Shown here: positions 34,400 through 46,962 of the stretch, piece by piece
Layout: the number at the start of each line of letters is the position of its first letter
Position numbering within the stretch: position 1 is the first letter of the stretch
Origin: Locusta migratoria
Lineage: Eukaryota > Arthropoda > Insecta > Orthoptera > Acrididae
Direction of reading: 5' to 3'
DNA length: 64,000 bases
Assembly: GCA_026315105.1 (NCBI GenBank)
Contig: CM048750.1
Location: 264,855,151-264,919,150, forward strand
Translations under genes and position numbers: made by a program
Notes under the pieces: generated by a model
Seen by the model: only the letters and a program-made list of their open reading frames with translations
Told to the model about the DNA's origin: nothing
The model's database searches: none

Positions 34400-35854
34400 A
34401 AGCTGGACAGCTTTAAAGGTTTGAGCTACAGACGTTGAATCTAAGAGATGCATAATGACTAGTTCCTTCGGAAAGCCTCTGATGGATAACCCATTCTGTC
34501 GTCACTTCTTCTTGACTGACAAAGAAATATTACTAACCTCTCTCTCTTTTTTATATATTTTTATTTTATTTTACGAGCGGGTGTGGGTTCCTGACCCGTT
34601 ACATGGGCAAGTTCTCCAATTCCAAAACAAATACTGATGGGCTTGATGCACACAGGTAATCGCACCAAACTTGCGTGATTCTATTCAAATTCCGTACGGT
34701 AGATGGAACATGTCCGTGAGGGCTATCCTTCAGAAAGCGGACAGTGTTTGATAGCCCAATTCATACGGAGATACTTAAGACTGCGAGCGACTGAGATATT
34801 CTGCGTTCCAAGAGATGCGGCATTTTGTAGTAAAATGGATCAGTTGAGACGGGATACTTGAGTAGCGGCGTCGCCGAAATTTTACCACGCTACCTGACAT
34901 GCTGGTCTCCTAGACTCCCAATCTGTCTCCTAGTCTCCCGACCCCTTCAGCAGCTCCCAAAAAATTTTAATATTATTAATTTTATTGTTTTCATTTTTTT
35001 TAAACAGGTCGGCACTTGAAATTTGAAATAGTAACACAAGTAATAAATCACAACGTAACTATAATTTGCCAAGCACAAGTGAACGTGACAGTGGGACGCC
35101 AACGTGATTCCGCCACTGAGGACGTGTGCTGCTGTTATTGTGACCGGTTATAAATCCGCCGCGACCAGCTTTGGTGCTGCCGCTAATCCTAATGCTATGC
35201 TGAAGTTACGATTCGATTGTTCAGATGCGGCGACCCGCTGCTTAGCAGGTCAGTGGCGCCACCCAGTGGAATCTTAACAACAGTAGTATTATTTGAGTTC
35301 AATTTTTACACATAGTCTCACATTAAACTGCAAAGACCTTTCTCTTTGGTTAGTAACGTAGAAGCTGCTTAATTATTTTACCAGCTGATTATATACACTA
35401 CATTTCCTCCACGTTGCTCCTTTTTAACTTTCAAATTAATGCGAGCCTACTCGTTTTATTTTTTGAGCAATTGTTTTCGTAATGTAAATGGTTAACTTAT
35501 AAAAAGTGTAAAAGTAAGTCAGATTAATTATTCAATAGGCTTTATTTAAAAAAAATTGAGACCGAATTTTTTGTGATATGGTTTGTGATGTGGCAGTGAT
35601 CCATCATTGCAATGCTTTATGATTGTCTTCACGTGTAGTGGTGCTAAGAGGTAGGTCTGTCGTTTCCTCTTGCTTCGGGACTTTGATGAGGGTGGAAGGA
35701 ATTTTATGGCCAGAGATTACGCCTATGAAGTCAGCAACATACTTGACAGCCATGCAGCGCAGGTTGCCAGCTTTCAGAGGAGAAACTTAGCACCGAAACA
35801 CCAAATTTCGACATCTCCGCCAGACGACTGTGGCTGATTAGATTACTTTAATAC
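34400..35854. other. Unassigned stretch
   Basis: No gene or recognised element. It includes short T-rich and A-rich runs and a somewhat GC-richer segment near 35090-35280. Confidence 0.5.
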
Positions 35855-38800
35855 TTGCGTGCCTCAACGATACAGAATGCCGTACCGTAGGTGCAACCAC
35901 AGTGGAGGGGTATCTGTAGAGAGGCCAGACAAACGTGTGGTTCCTGAAGAGGGGCAGCAGCATTTTCAGTAGTTACAGGGGCAACAGTCTGGATGATTGA
36001 CTGAGCTGGCCTTGTAACATCAGCTAATGTGGCTTTGTCACACAGTTACTGCGAACGGCTGAAAGCAAGGGGAAACTAGAGCAGTTACGATTCCCGAGGA
36101 CATGCAGCTCTACTGTATGAACATATGATGATGGCATCCTCTCGGGTAAAATATTCCGGAGGTAAAATAGTCCCCCATTCGGATCTCCGGGCGGGGCTAC
36201 TCAGGAGGATGTGATAATCAGGAAAGACAATACTGGCATTCTACGGGTCGGAGCGTGGAATGTTAGATCCCTTAATCGAGTAGGAAAATTAGAAAATTTA
36301 AAAAGGGAAATGGATAGGTTGAAGTTAGATATAGTGGGGATTAGTGAAGTTCGGTGGCAAGATGAACAGGATTCCTAGTCAGGTGAGTATAGGATTATAA
36401 ATACAAAATTAGTTGGGGGTATCACAGGAGTAGGACTGATAATGAATAAGAAGATAGGAATGCGAATAAACTACTATGAGCAGCACAGTGATCGCATTAT
36501 CATTGTCAAGACAGATACGAAGCCAACAGCGACAACAGTAGTACAGGTTTAAATGCCAACTAGCTCTGCCGATGATGAGGAAATCGAAGAAATATATGAG
36601 GAGCTAAAGGAAATTATTCAGACAATTAAAGGAGAGGAAAACTTAATTGTTATGGGAGACTGGAATTCGGTAGTAGGACAAGGAAGGGAAGGGGAGATAG
36701 TAGGTGAATATGGTCTTGGCAAAAGGAATGAAAGAGGAAGCCGCCTGGTAGAATTTTGCACGGAACATAATTAAGCTATAACAAATAGCTGGTTCAAGAA
36801 TCACAAAAAAGGTTGTATACGTGGAAGGGACCAGGAGACACCGGGAGATACCATATAGATTTTATAATGGTAAGACATAGATTTCGGAACCAGGTTTTAC
36901 AGTGTAAGACATACCCAGGGGCAAATATAGACTCTGACCATAACTTGTTTGTTATGAACTACAGGCTGAAACTGAAGAAAGTACTAAAAGGTAGGAAAAT
37001 AAGGAGATGGGACCTGGATAAATTGAAGGTACGTGAAGTTCTTAAGAATTTCAGAGGGAGCTTTAGGCAACAATTGACAGAAACAGGGGAAAATAAAACA
37101 GTAGAGGAGGAAGGGTTAAAATTGAGAGATGAAATGGTGAAGGTAGCAGGGCAAAATGTGGTGTCGCACAAATCTAAAGTGCGCGCCACCTACTTTCGCC
37201 GCGCGCCTCCATGCACGCACGGCGCGGCGTTCTTACGACGTCAGCCACGAGCGCCCTCTGCTACAACTCCGCTCGTGGCCGCCACTGAACGACATCGTTC
37301 ACTTGGGACTGAGATAGAAACCAGTTAACACTTCGGAATCAGATAGGCACCAGTGAAGACTTGGCTATCGGATAGGCACTACGCAGGCCTCTAGCTCAAC
37401 TATGTATCAGCATTCTGCAGTACCGAGCTATGTAAAAGATAAGTATTACTAAGTCTCTAAGAAATATATATATCTCGTTCTAATTTACTCTAGTGTTTCT
37501 AGTTTCTGCTGTCACACTGGCTGGTCACCTCCTACCTCCACAAGCGTGCATCCTTTATTCCTGTGTCGGTCTTTCTACTCGGCCACCGACACCCACGACG
37601 GAAACGAGACACAAAAGCGGCGACGAGGCTGGGACACAAAACAAAATAGGTAGGAAGGCAAGACCTACAAAAAATCCTTGGATATCACAGGAGATGCTAA
37701 ATATAATCGATGAAAGGAGAAAATATAAAAATGCAGTAAATGAAACAGTCAAAATGGAGTACAGACGATTAAGAAATGAGATTGACAGGAAGTGCAAAAT
37801 GGCTAAGCAGGAGTGGCTAGAAGGTAAATGCAAGGATGTATAAGAATGTATAAATAGGGGAAAAATAGATACAGAAACATTTGGAGATAAGAAAAACAGC
37901 TCTATGAATATCAAGGACACTGATGGAAAACCAGTTCTCAGCAAAGAAGGGAAAGCTGAAAGGTGGAAAGAGTATATAGAGGGGCTCTACAAAGGAAATG
38001 AACTTCAAGACAATATTGTAGGAAGGGAGGAGGATGCAGATGAAGATGAAATAGGCGATACTGTACTGAGAGAAGAATTTGACAGAGCCCTGAAAGACCT
38101 AAGTCGAAACAAGGCCCCTGGAGTAGATGATATTCCCTCAGAGCTACTGAAGTCTCTGGGAGAACCAGCCATGACAAAACTGTTTCACCTGGTGTGTAAG
38201 ATGTATGAGACATGCGAAGTACCCTCAGACTTCAAGAAAAATGTTATATTCCCCATTCCAAAGAAAGCAGGTGCAGACAGGTGTGAAAACTACAGAACCA
38301 TCAGTTTAATAAGTCGTGGTTGCAAAATATTAACACGAATTATATACAGAAAGATGGAAAAGCTGGTAGAAGCTGACCTCAAGGAAGATCAGTTTGGGTT
38401 CAGGAGAAATGTAGGAACACGGGAGGCAATACTTTACGGCTTATCCTAGAAGATAGATTAAGAAAAGGCAAACCTACATTTCTAGCTTTTGTAGATTTGG
38501 AGAAGGCTTTTGACAATGTTGATTGGAATAAACTCTTTCAAGTTCTGAACAAGCAGGAGTAAAATATAGGGAGCGTAAGGTTATTTACATCTTGTAACAA
38601 GATCAACATTAAAAAGAGCAAAACTAGAGTAATGGAGTGCAGTGTAAGAAAATCAGGTGATGCTGAAGGAATTCGATTGGGAAACGAAGTAATAAAGGAG
38701 GTAGATGATTTTGTTACTTGGGCAGTAAAATAACAAATGATGGTCGCAGTACAGAGGATATAAAATGCAGAATGGCAATGGGTAGAAAAGCGTTCTTGAA

Positions 38801-39284
38801 AAAGAGAAATTTGTTAACATCGAATATTGATTTAAGCCTAAGGAAGTCCTTTCTGAAGGCATTTGTATGGAGTGTTGCCTTTTATGGAAGTGAGACATGG
38901 ATGATAAACTGTGCGGACAGGAAGAGAATTGAGACTTTTGAAATATGGTGCTACAGAAGAATGCTGAAGATTAGGTGGGTGGATCGCGTAACTAATGAGG
39001 AGGTACTGAACAGAATTGGGGAGAAAAGGAATTTCTGGCATACCTTGACTAAAAGAAGGGGTAGATCGGTAGGACACATTCTTAGACATCAAGGAATTGT
39101 GAATTTATCGTTGGAGGGAAGTGTGTGGAGTAAAAATCGCAGGGAAGACCAATAGATGGATACAGTAAGCAGATTCAGACAGATGTAGGTTGCCGTTCTT
39201 ATGTGGAGATGAAGAGGCTTGCTCAGGATAGGGTATTGTGGAGAGCTGCATCAAACCAGTCTCCGAACTGAAGACCACAACAGA
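35855..39284 (+). pseudogene. RTE-family LINE with LTR insertion and RT-core deletion
   Basis: Near full length on the plus strand: the 5' leader matches the reverse complement of the leaders of the two minus-strand copies. The endonuclease reads LIVMGDWNSVVGQGREGE and then HIDFIMVRHRFRN. An LTR-like insertion occupies 37157-37641. The RT has KAPGVDDIPSELLKSLGEPA and EDQFGFRRNVGTREAI. Near 38580-38600 the sequence jumps to INIKKSKTRVMEC, losing the QGCSLSP and FADD catalytic motifs. The tail ends near 39284 with CCACAACAG. Confidence 0.88.
37157..37641 (+). mobile_element. Solo-LTR-like insertion (copy 1)
   Basis: A 485-bp segment interrupts the RTE endonuclease between GTAGCAGGGCAAAA and CAAAATAGGTAGG. 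It starts TGTGGTGTCGC and ends GGACACAAAA, flanked by a 5-bp direct repeat CAAAA (37152-37156 and 37642-37646). A second copy with the same ends is at 62682-63136. An alternative end (...ACA) would give a 3-bp duplication. It has a T/A-rich centre near 37465 and no coding frame. It could be a solo LTR or a short non-autonomous LTR element. Confidence 0.75.
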
Positions 39285-39722
39285 TAACAATTACGAAATT
39301 TTTTTGGAATGATGTGGAACGTGTCAGTTTAATAAAATGTGTCTATACATGAGACTCAATATTTTAAGGATTTTTTTTTTATTTTTTTATTTTAGCTAAG
39401 TTACTAAGTATTATCTAAAAACTCATCTGATGTGTAGAAGGAGTTCCCATTGAGAAATTCTTTTTAAATAATAGTTGGCTAGCTTTCAGTCTTCTAATGC
39501 TACTTGGTAAGTGACTAAAGATTTGTGGCACCATAATTTACCCCTTTTGTGGCAAAGTTGGATTTAACCTTGAATAATGAATACCTCCCTTTTTCTGGTG
39601 TTTTAGCTATGCACACTATTACTTTTGAACTCTGTCGGATTGTTAATAATAGATTTCATAAGTGAATGCATATATTGTGAAGATGCCTAGATTCTTAAAT
39701 AAATGTTTCCAGGATGATCTTG
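39285..39722. other. Unassigned AT-rich stretch
   Basis: No gene or element motif was recognised. A T-rich run lies near 39371-39393. Confidence 0.5.
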
Positions 39723-39924
39723 CAAATATTCAAATGTTTGTTAAGCTTATGGGACTTAACTACGGGGTCATCAGTTCCTAAACTTACAAACTACTTATGA
39801 ACTACTTACGAACTAGGACGGCACAAATATCCATGCCTGAGGGGGGATTCGAACCCCCGACCGTAGTGGCCGTGCTGACCGTGACTGGAGCGCCTCAGTC
39901 CCCTCGGCCAGCGTGGGCGGCAGA
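39723..39924 (-). repeat. tRNA-derived SINE (family A)
   Basis: Same family and orientation as 13440-13642, with an intact B box (GGTTCGAATCC on the minus strand). It is flanked by ATGATCTTG at 39714-39722 and 39925-39933. Confidence 0.9.
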
Positions 39925-40045
39925 ATGATCTTGGATGGGCTCCAGCAGTTATTCTGATTACATGCTTTTGTGCAATGAATGCCTTTTTATTGATGTTGCG
40001 GTAAGCGGGAACCAACTCGCGCCGCAAGTCACATGACTGCAAATA

Positions 40046-40725
40046 CCGGGTGATCAAAAAGTCAATATAAAATTTAAAACTTAGTAAATCACGGAATAAT
40101 GTAGATAGGTAAAAACTGACACACATGCTTGGAATGACATGGGCTTTTTATTAGAACAAAATAAAGTTCAAAAATGTCGACAGATGGCGCTTCATCTGAT
40201 CAGAAAAGCAATAATTAGCATAACAAATTAAGACAAAGGAAAGATGATGTTCTTTACAGGAAATGCTCAATATGTTCACCATCATTCGTCATCAATAGTT
40301 GAGGAATAATGTTGTGAACAGCACTGTAAAGCACGTGCGTAGTTATGGTAAGGCATTGGCGTCGGATGTCGTCTTTCAGCCTCCCTAGAGATGTCGGTCG
40401 ATCACGATATCTTGCGATTTCAGGTAACCCCAAAGCCAATAATCGCACGGACTGAGGTCCAGGGACCTGGAAGGCCAAGCATGACGAAAGTGGCGGCTGA
40501 GGACACGATCATCACCAAACGATGCGCGCAAGAGATCTTTCACGCGTCTAGCAATACGTTTTTTTTTTTTAATTTGTTTTTATTTTATTTTATTTTATTT
40601 TTATTTTTATTTTGGTTCTAATAAAACACCATGTCATTCCAAGCATGTGTGTCAATTTTTTCCTCTCTATCTACATTATTCTGTGATTAAGTTTTCAAAT
40701 TTATACTGACTTTTTGATCACACGG
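40046..40725 (-). mobile_element. Internally deleted mariner-like derivative
   Basis: Inverted ends CCGGGTGATCAAAAAGTCAA (40046) and the complementary ...TTTTTGATCACACGG (to 40725), both flanked by TA. It keeps the transposase C-terminus on the minus strand (codons for WPSRSLDLSPCDYWLWG-like and HNIIPQL regions, 40254-40560) and lacks the N-terminal two thirds. T-rich low complexity at 40558-40612 fills the deletion site. Confidence 0.85.
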
Positions 40726-40859
40726 TAGATGATGATATTTAGATTTCAGCATTGTATCACAAAGCATCTATGAAACACTATTGATAATACATACATTACA
40801 AAGTGTTATATCAACTTTGTTTCAATGTCTCCTAGACACTGACTTTGAATGTGTGAAGA

Positions 40860-41760
40860 ACAGAAATCCTTAAATTGTCAACCCACACAAATGGAACACC
40901 AGGAGTCAAGTACACTGCTAGTGTTGTTCGAACGTGGAGGAGGTACAGAAACAGTCGGTGATTTGACTCGCTCTAGGCTCGCAAAGGCTGCCACAGCAGT
41001 TGATGACCGCTACTTACGGATTCCAGTTCGGAAGAACTCTGGAAAGTGAATAATGATTTTCGTGCAGCCACAGGACGTCGTGTGTAGACTCAGACTGTAC
41101 GTAATAGTCTGCATGCCATGCAACTTCAATCCTGATCCAGCTTAGCTATCTAAAGACCGTGCAGCAAGGTACATATACTAAAGACCTTCAGAAAGACATT
41201 AAGTGTTATTCACGGATGAGGCTTATATTTGCCTTCAACGAAACAAACGTCGAAGACGTTTTGGTAGGCAGCTTGGTGAGCCTGAACGTCATAGTCACAT
41301 CATTCAGGAAGTGCAGCAACATGGTTGTTCTGAGGTTTTGGGATGGCATTATATGGGGCTACTCTACGCCACTAATGCTCGTGGAAGGTACACATATGAC
41401 ATACTCCGACATATAGTGCCACCATATCGGCAGATTTCGATGAGGGATTCGTCTGTTTGGGTAATTCTCGTGCTCATCGTGTATGTCTTGTAAATACTTT
41501 CGATCATGGTAAACGATATCGCAAAATTAGAATAGTCAGCATGTTCTCCAGACTTGAACCCTGTAGGAAATTGCTAGTATACATTGAAATTAGCTGTTTT
41601 TTGATGAGACCAACCACCAACCAATCTGATAGATCTCCTCCGAATTCCTTAACGGAGTGGGATAAAGTGGACCAACAATCCCTGATCATCTAGTGGACAG
41701 TATGCCATGAAGAATACAGGCACGCATCGGTGCAATAGGAGGTGTTGACATGTATTAGGG
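40860..41760 (+). pseudogene. Tc1-like transposase, degenerate
   Basis: Frames around 41203-41440 encode LFTDEAYICLQRNKRRRRFG, then VLGWHYMGLLYATNARGRYT. This is the stretch from the first catalytic Asp through the W-G/W-H strand of Tc1-like enzymes. Later motifs are unreadable because of stops near 41450-41560. Terminal repeats were not identified. Confidence 0.65.
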
Positions 41761-42159
41761 GTACTGGTGTATGTTCCAAATTGGATCAAAAGAATGTCTA
41801 AGTTATTGTCAGACATCTTCGAAATTTGTGTTTTTATGAGCAGTAAAAAGAACTGAAATGATTTTTTTTATTGTATTCCATTTTTATGTGAACTGTCATG
41901 AACTCTTAGCATAAACAATATACAGAAAACAGTCTTGATCGCAGAGATTGATAGTTTTAATTAACCAGTTTCACCCTGATGTAGGTCATCCATGTGGCCA
42001 GTGCTGTACTCGGCTGGAGTGGGCTGTCCGGGGCTGTTCTGCTGCCACTATGACAATGTGGTCAAAATTAATAAACTCTTAGCATGGTGGTGATACAACA
42101 CTTTTTTGTGTAATTTGATTCCATAATGGAGATTGTTGCAGCGCACCACAATATTGCAA

Positions 42160-44325
42160 GTTTCAGCTTGGTGGGCGATATGAAATACTTATTTTACAAA
42201 AATTTACATATGGATTTCGTTCAGTGCTGTAAAATCAAGTTTCTTCAGTCAGACATTAAAATAACAAAAAAATACGCCAAGAATGTTACAATTGTATACC
42301 GAAATCACACAACAAATTGTAAGTCATGATGACTCATGTACTCTGCGTAGAACATTTAATGGTCATATCCATAAAATAAAAAGGTCTTCCTCGTACACGT
42401 TACAAGATTAAGATGAGGTAACGGCTTTCATTCACCTACGCAGCTTAACCTGCTGACAATGGGTTTATTTTTATTTATTGGTTTTTTCTGTTCCATAGGA
42501 TCCAATTGAGGAGTGAGACTCCATGGTCGTGGAACAAGTCAATACATTAATTGTTACACAAGAATGATAATATAATTTTTTTAAGTAGTCCTTTGCACAC
42601 GTCAATCTTAAGACAAAGTGAAAAGAGTCAATAAAGAAAAAAATGAGTTAGCTTAATTGTTTAACTTTTCTTGGAGTTCCTCGACAGAATAAAAGGAGTG
42701 AGCCATGAGGTAACTCTTCAATTTAGATTTGAAAGCGTGTGGATTAGTGCTAAAATCTTTAGTTCTTGTGGCAGTTCTTTGAAAATGGATGTCGCAGAAT
42801 ACTGTACACCTTTCAGCACAAGTTTTAAGGTGGTGTGATGCAAATGTAGATTCGACTTCTGTCTAGTATTCACCTAATGAAAACTACTAACTCGTGGGGA
42901 TGAGCTGATATTATTAACAACAAACGACATTAAAGAAAAAAACGTATTGTGACGCCAGAGTCAAAATTCTCGTGGCTGCCTGACCCCATCTTTATTTGAA
43001 GAGTTCATTACATTGTACGTTTCAGAAAGGTGTAGATAGTCTTAAACATATCAGGAGGCGTACACGATAATACAAGGTGGAGTTTAAAAAATTAAAAGTA
43101 AGTAGATTAAGCAGTATCTCCTAAAAATGTAAGTGAAAGTAACAGTTTTCTGCGCCCTCAGGCGTGAACCTAATAAAACATCAAAATCTGCCGATGTTAA
43201 CCATTAATATTTAAGATTTACAATATATCAGGTACCAAATGAAAATAATTTTGTACTCGATATACTGTAAATCTTAAATTGTAATAGTTAACTTAGGGAA
43301 ATTCTGATGTTTTAAGATATGTTTTGATCGGTACTCGCCTGAGGGCGATGAAAATAGTTACTTTCAGTTATATGTTCAGGACATACTGCTTAATCTGTGT
43401 ACTTTTTAAACTCCACTTCACTTTGTATTATGTGCACGTCTTCAGCAATAACAAATAGCAAGTCTCAGTCCCTGTTCAGAAAAACACTCAACCTTTTTGC
43501 TTGACCATTGCTTCTACACTGTAGCTGAATTTTTGGACCAGAAGTCTGAAAATAAATTTAAGACAACAAAATGCAGAATGATCTCTGCAAAGAAAGTGTA
43601 TAGTAGTGAAGGATGTAACCCCAAATATCTATTTTGTATAACTTTCACGACTCAGAGCTCATCAGTTTATCTCTTTAACTTCCTTGCCGGAAAAATACTA
43701 TCTTTGTAGTTTAGGTCTGTGTTTGAACTGCAAACCTTCATACCTAATTCTAAAATTCTTGCATCTGCTGAAATAAAAATGTTGGTATATTATATTTTAT
43801 CCCTTGTAATTGATGAAAAAAAGCTTGTTTTTGTAATTGGTGTGTGTCTACTTGTTTAAAAATACTGTTTTGTAATTTATGTGTGTTTGGGTTGTGTCCC
43901 ACAATCTGCAAAGAGTTTTGGACAAATGAATAAATATTATCTACCTTTTTACAAAATGTACAATGTACTGAACTTTTCAAATAAATATGGCGCCAGGCCC
44001 CAACTGCCTGCAGACTAAGCTGCGTATGTGAATGCAAGCAGCTACCTCATCTTAAACTTGTGACATGTACCAGGAAGACCTATTTAGTTATTTTACGAAT
44101 CTGATCATTAAATGTTTTATGCAGAGTACCCATGTCATCATGACTTACAATATGTAATTTCAGTATACAATTTTAACATTCTTGGCGTATATATTTTGTT
44201 ATTTTAATGTCTGACTGAAGAAACTTGATTTTACAACACTGACGATGTTCCATCATCGGATCGAAATCGATATGTAAATTTTTGTAAAATAAATATTTGT
44301 TATTGCCCACCAAGCTGAAACTTCT
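42160..44325. repeat. Long inverted repeat, about 300-bp arms, 1.5-kb spacer
   Basis: Arms 42160-42465 and 44000-44325 are imperfect reverse complements, sharing GTTTCAGCTTGGTGGGC at the outer end and CATTCAC-TACGCAGCTTA at the inner end. The right arm contains CTGACGA (44239-44245), a weak hairpin (GTTCC/GGATC) and GAAAT (44263-44267), a hammerhead-like core. The left arm lacks the central part of that core. It may be a Penelope-like element pair or a foldback element. Confidence 0.6.
43055..43442. repeat. Large near-perfect palindrome
   Basis: Arms of about 185 bp meet around a short loop near 43235-43255 (the sequence between two GTAC words). Shared blocks include TAAGATTTACA, the CTCAGGCG/CGCCTGAG block, TTAAGCAGTAT and GATAATACAA. 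It lies in the spacer of the longer inverted repeat. No coding potential; it resembles a foldback or MITE-type element. Confidence 0.8.
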
Positions 44326-45016
44326 TATTTTATTACTTTTTTGTGAGATTACCTCAGATTTAGTACGACGTACTATCGAAATTTAATTCGCAAATAAAAA
44401 TATGAGTAAGAGCTCTTACGTGCGTATTTGAAGAGCGTAGTTAGATTTATCCAGTGGTGAGTCTATGATTTTTCTCGGGGAAGAGGTAGGGGAGGGGGAG
44501 ATATAGCTCATAGATAATTTGTGGCACCGTACCGTCTCAAATTTTTTACAGTAAATGGAATCTGCCGAACTGCACCTGTTTTCTGGAGTAATAAAATAAA
44601 ACTACAGTTCTGTTCCAGTTTTGGAGGGGGCGGAGGATTACTGCTATCCAAGGCTATGTAGGTGGCCATTTAGGCTACTTCGTGCAGTTCTTTAGAGACT
44701 TCCCTCGCCTCTGCATTCCGTGACCCTTGAAACTGTGGCACAACGCCAAACTACAGCTCGCCATTATTTGGGTGACCCGTGACCTTAACGACTCCAGTGT
44801 ATCTCGTGTATCGCTGATAGATGTTTGCCGGTGCATATTATAGCTTTATCGAACCAGGTGCGCCAATACCTGAATGTCGACCCGGTATTCGGAAAGAGGG
44901 CAAACTATCTTCGTGAGTTTTCTAATATTAGTCGAGTAAATTCCGTGTTTCCTCTTTCATACCATCGATCCTTCTAAAGATAATTGTTTCATTATTACAC
45001 AGTTTGTCAGAATGAC
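44326..45016. other. Unassigned stretch
   Basis: No gene or element recognised. G-rich patches lie near 44480-44510 and 44620-44640. Confidence 0.45.
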
Positions 45017-45209
45017 GCCGGCCGAGGTGGCCGACGTGACTGAGGCGCTTCAGTCACGGTCAGCACGGCCACTACGGTCGGGGGTTCGAATCCCCCCTCG
45101 GGCATGGATATTTGTGCCGTCTTTAGTATAAGGTAGTTGATAAGTAGTTTGTAAGTTTAGGAACTGATGACCCCGTAGTTAAGTCCCATAAGCTTAACAA
45201 ACATTTGAT
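45017..45209 (+). repeat. tRNA-derived SINE (family A) with perfect target duplication
   Basis: The tRNA-like head (GGCCGAGGTGGCCGA, B box GGTTCGAATCC near 45083) is followed by the family body. It is flanked by the 14-bp direct repeat TTTGTCAGAATGAC at 45003-45016 and 45210-45223. Confidence 0.93.
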
Positions 45210-45223
45210 TTTGTCAGAATGAC

Positions 45224-45662
45224 ACGAATAGTACACGGGAGTTGTACTGAGTCTACATGTGCTTAAATATTCACCAGAACACTATACACGACCAGTGACG
45301 AATACCGTGTAACACATTTAACGATTTGCTTTCCTATCCAATGCGTGCAGTCAAGCGAGGCTGCTTCTCTACCATCATAACAACTACACTTTTTTTTAAC
45401 ATCCCCTATTATATAGCAATATTATATGTTTCAAGGTTATATTCAGGCGGTTAGATCAGGTATTTTGAAAACCACAAACACAGTACATAAGACTAAAGGA
45501 TTTACAAGAAGACATTTTAGCTATACAACATTTATCACTTTACATAAAGAAACTAAACGACTTCATACAGTAGGAAATCTCATTAAATTACAGAAGTTAT
45601 AGAAGTCTTGTAGTGAATTTATGTATCAAAATATACTGACAAGCCGTCTTCCTTCTTTGACA

Positions 45663-45732
<70 letters not shown>

Positions 45733-45774
45733 AGATGAACGCTCTCCTTCTGTAAGTTACAGACAACACTCGAA
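45224..45774. repeat. Unassigned flank and 68-bp poly(T) run
   Basis: 45224-45660 is AT-rich and unassigned. 45665-45732 is an uninterrupted T-run of about 68 bp, immediately beside the 3' side of the minus-strand LINE fragment at 45775-46600. It may be that element's poly(A) tail. The exact length in such runs is unreliable. Confidence 0.6.
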
Positions 45775-46600
45775 AAGCAGGTGTTCAACAGTTTGGATAT
45801 CTCTGTTACGTGTGCAAGTTCCGTCTTGTTATTTTGAATCGTTGATAATAGGCTTTCAGTTTCCCATGACCTGTTAACATTGTTGTAAAATTCGGTGATA
45901 TTGGAAGTTTAAACATTAAGCCTTGTCGGATCGTAGGGAAATACGGCTTAGTGCTCTCCCCGTTTTTTGATCTTTGCTACTCAATCTCCAATTTGTTCCT
46001 AAAGTAATCTCGAACTTTATTCTTCACCGTACTTGCATGTATTTTTCTGTAGCCTATTGATTTTCGTGATCGAGCCGCTCAATTAGTGAGATTGTCATTT
46101 CATTTCCCAATATCGCTCGATGTGCTTTAACCCACTGGAAATGCACCTGCCAGTTCTCTGTCTGCAACGTTTTGATTTTTCATCGTATTTCTTCAATCAA
46201 GAAGTTGTGGTTATTCGGATTTCGTAACGAATCCAAAGTAATCCTGCTATCGGTGTAAATTACTGCAGCTCTATCAATATTAGCGACATTGGTCATTTAA
46301 CTCAAGTGCATTCAGAATGCCAAATTGTTCCGCTTGATTGTTTGAGCATTCATTATATTTGAAAGGTAAACGTCTTATTAACAAATATTGCTATTACCGA
46401 ACTCATTCCGTCGTCTGACTTGCTTCCGTCTGTGTGCACTTCAACAGGGTAGCATTTGTTTGCGTGCTTCTCAGTTATTCTCTACTTGTCACTCTCACCG
46501 TTCACTGTGTTTTAACACAATGCTTTTGAACGGTCATAGGGGGAAATAGTGTTTCGAGGTACTTATTTCCAATTTTCGACTACGAAAGATAGAAGAAGAA
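45775..46600 (-). pseudogene. LINE fragment with RNase H domain and zinc tail
   Basis: The reverse complement encodes AVIYTDSRITLDSLRNPNNH (YTDS holds an RNase H catalytic Asp), ENWQVHFQWVKAHRAILGNE (the conserved W-V-x-A-H ... G-N-E block), MLTGHGKLKAYYQRFKI and a TVEHLLFEC zinc-binding end. This order is typical of I-type and related LINEs that carry RNase H after the RT. Several stops interrupt it. Confidence 0.8.
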
Positions 46601-46962
46601 GGACATTTTGATTGGTAGGACTGCTGCCCAGTTTATCTGAATGAATATTTTAATGTGTTTTTAAATATCTGGCTCACTGCATTAGTTCCGCGATCTTTAC
46701 GCTGTCCACTACTACATTAATGCAACTAGCTGAAAAACCGGCGTTTGCCGCGTATTTATTTATTATATGCTCTCGTGGTCCACGCTCTCTCCACACACTC
46801 TACCCATCTCATTCTCTTTCATCTTCCTGTTCTTCTCAACTTTCCCGTCTCCCGGGCCATTTCTTTCACACTCCTGCCTCCCTCCTGCCTCTCCTTGTTT
46901 CATCGCGCACCTCCCTTCCTCCGCGTCGAGGAAAACTCATATATGTCTGTCAACTTTTGTGG
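46601..46962. other. Pyrimidine-rich unassigned stretch
   Basis: 46770-46925 is strongly CT-rich. Long open frames here reflect that composition and I do not regard them as genes. Confidence 0.5.
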
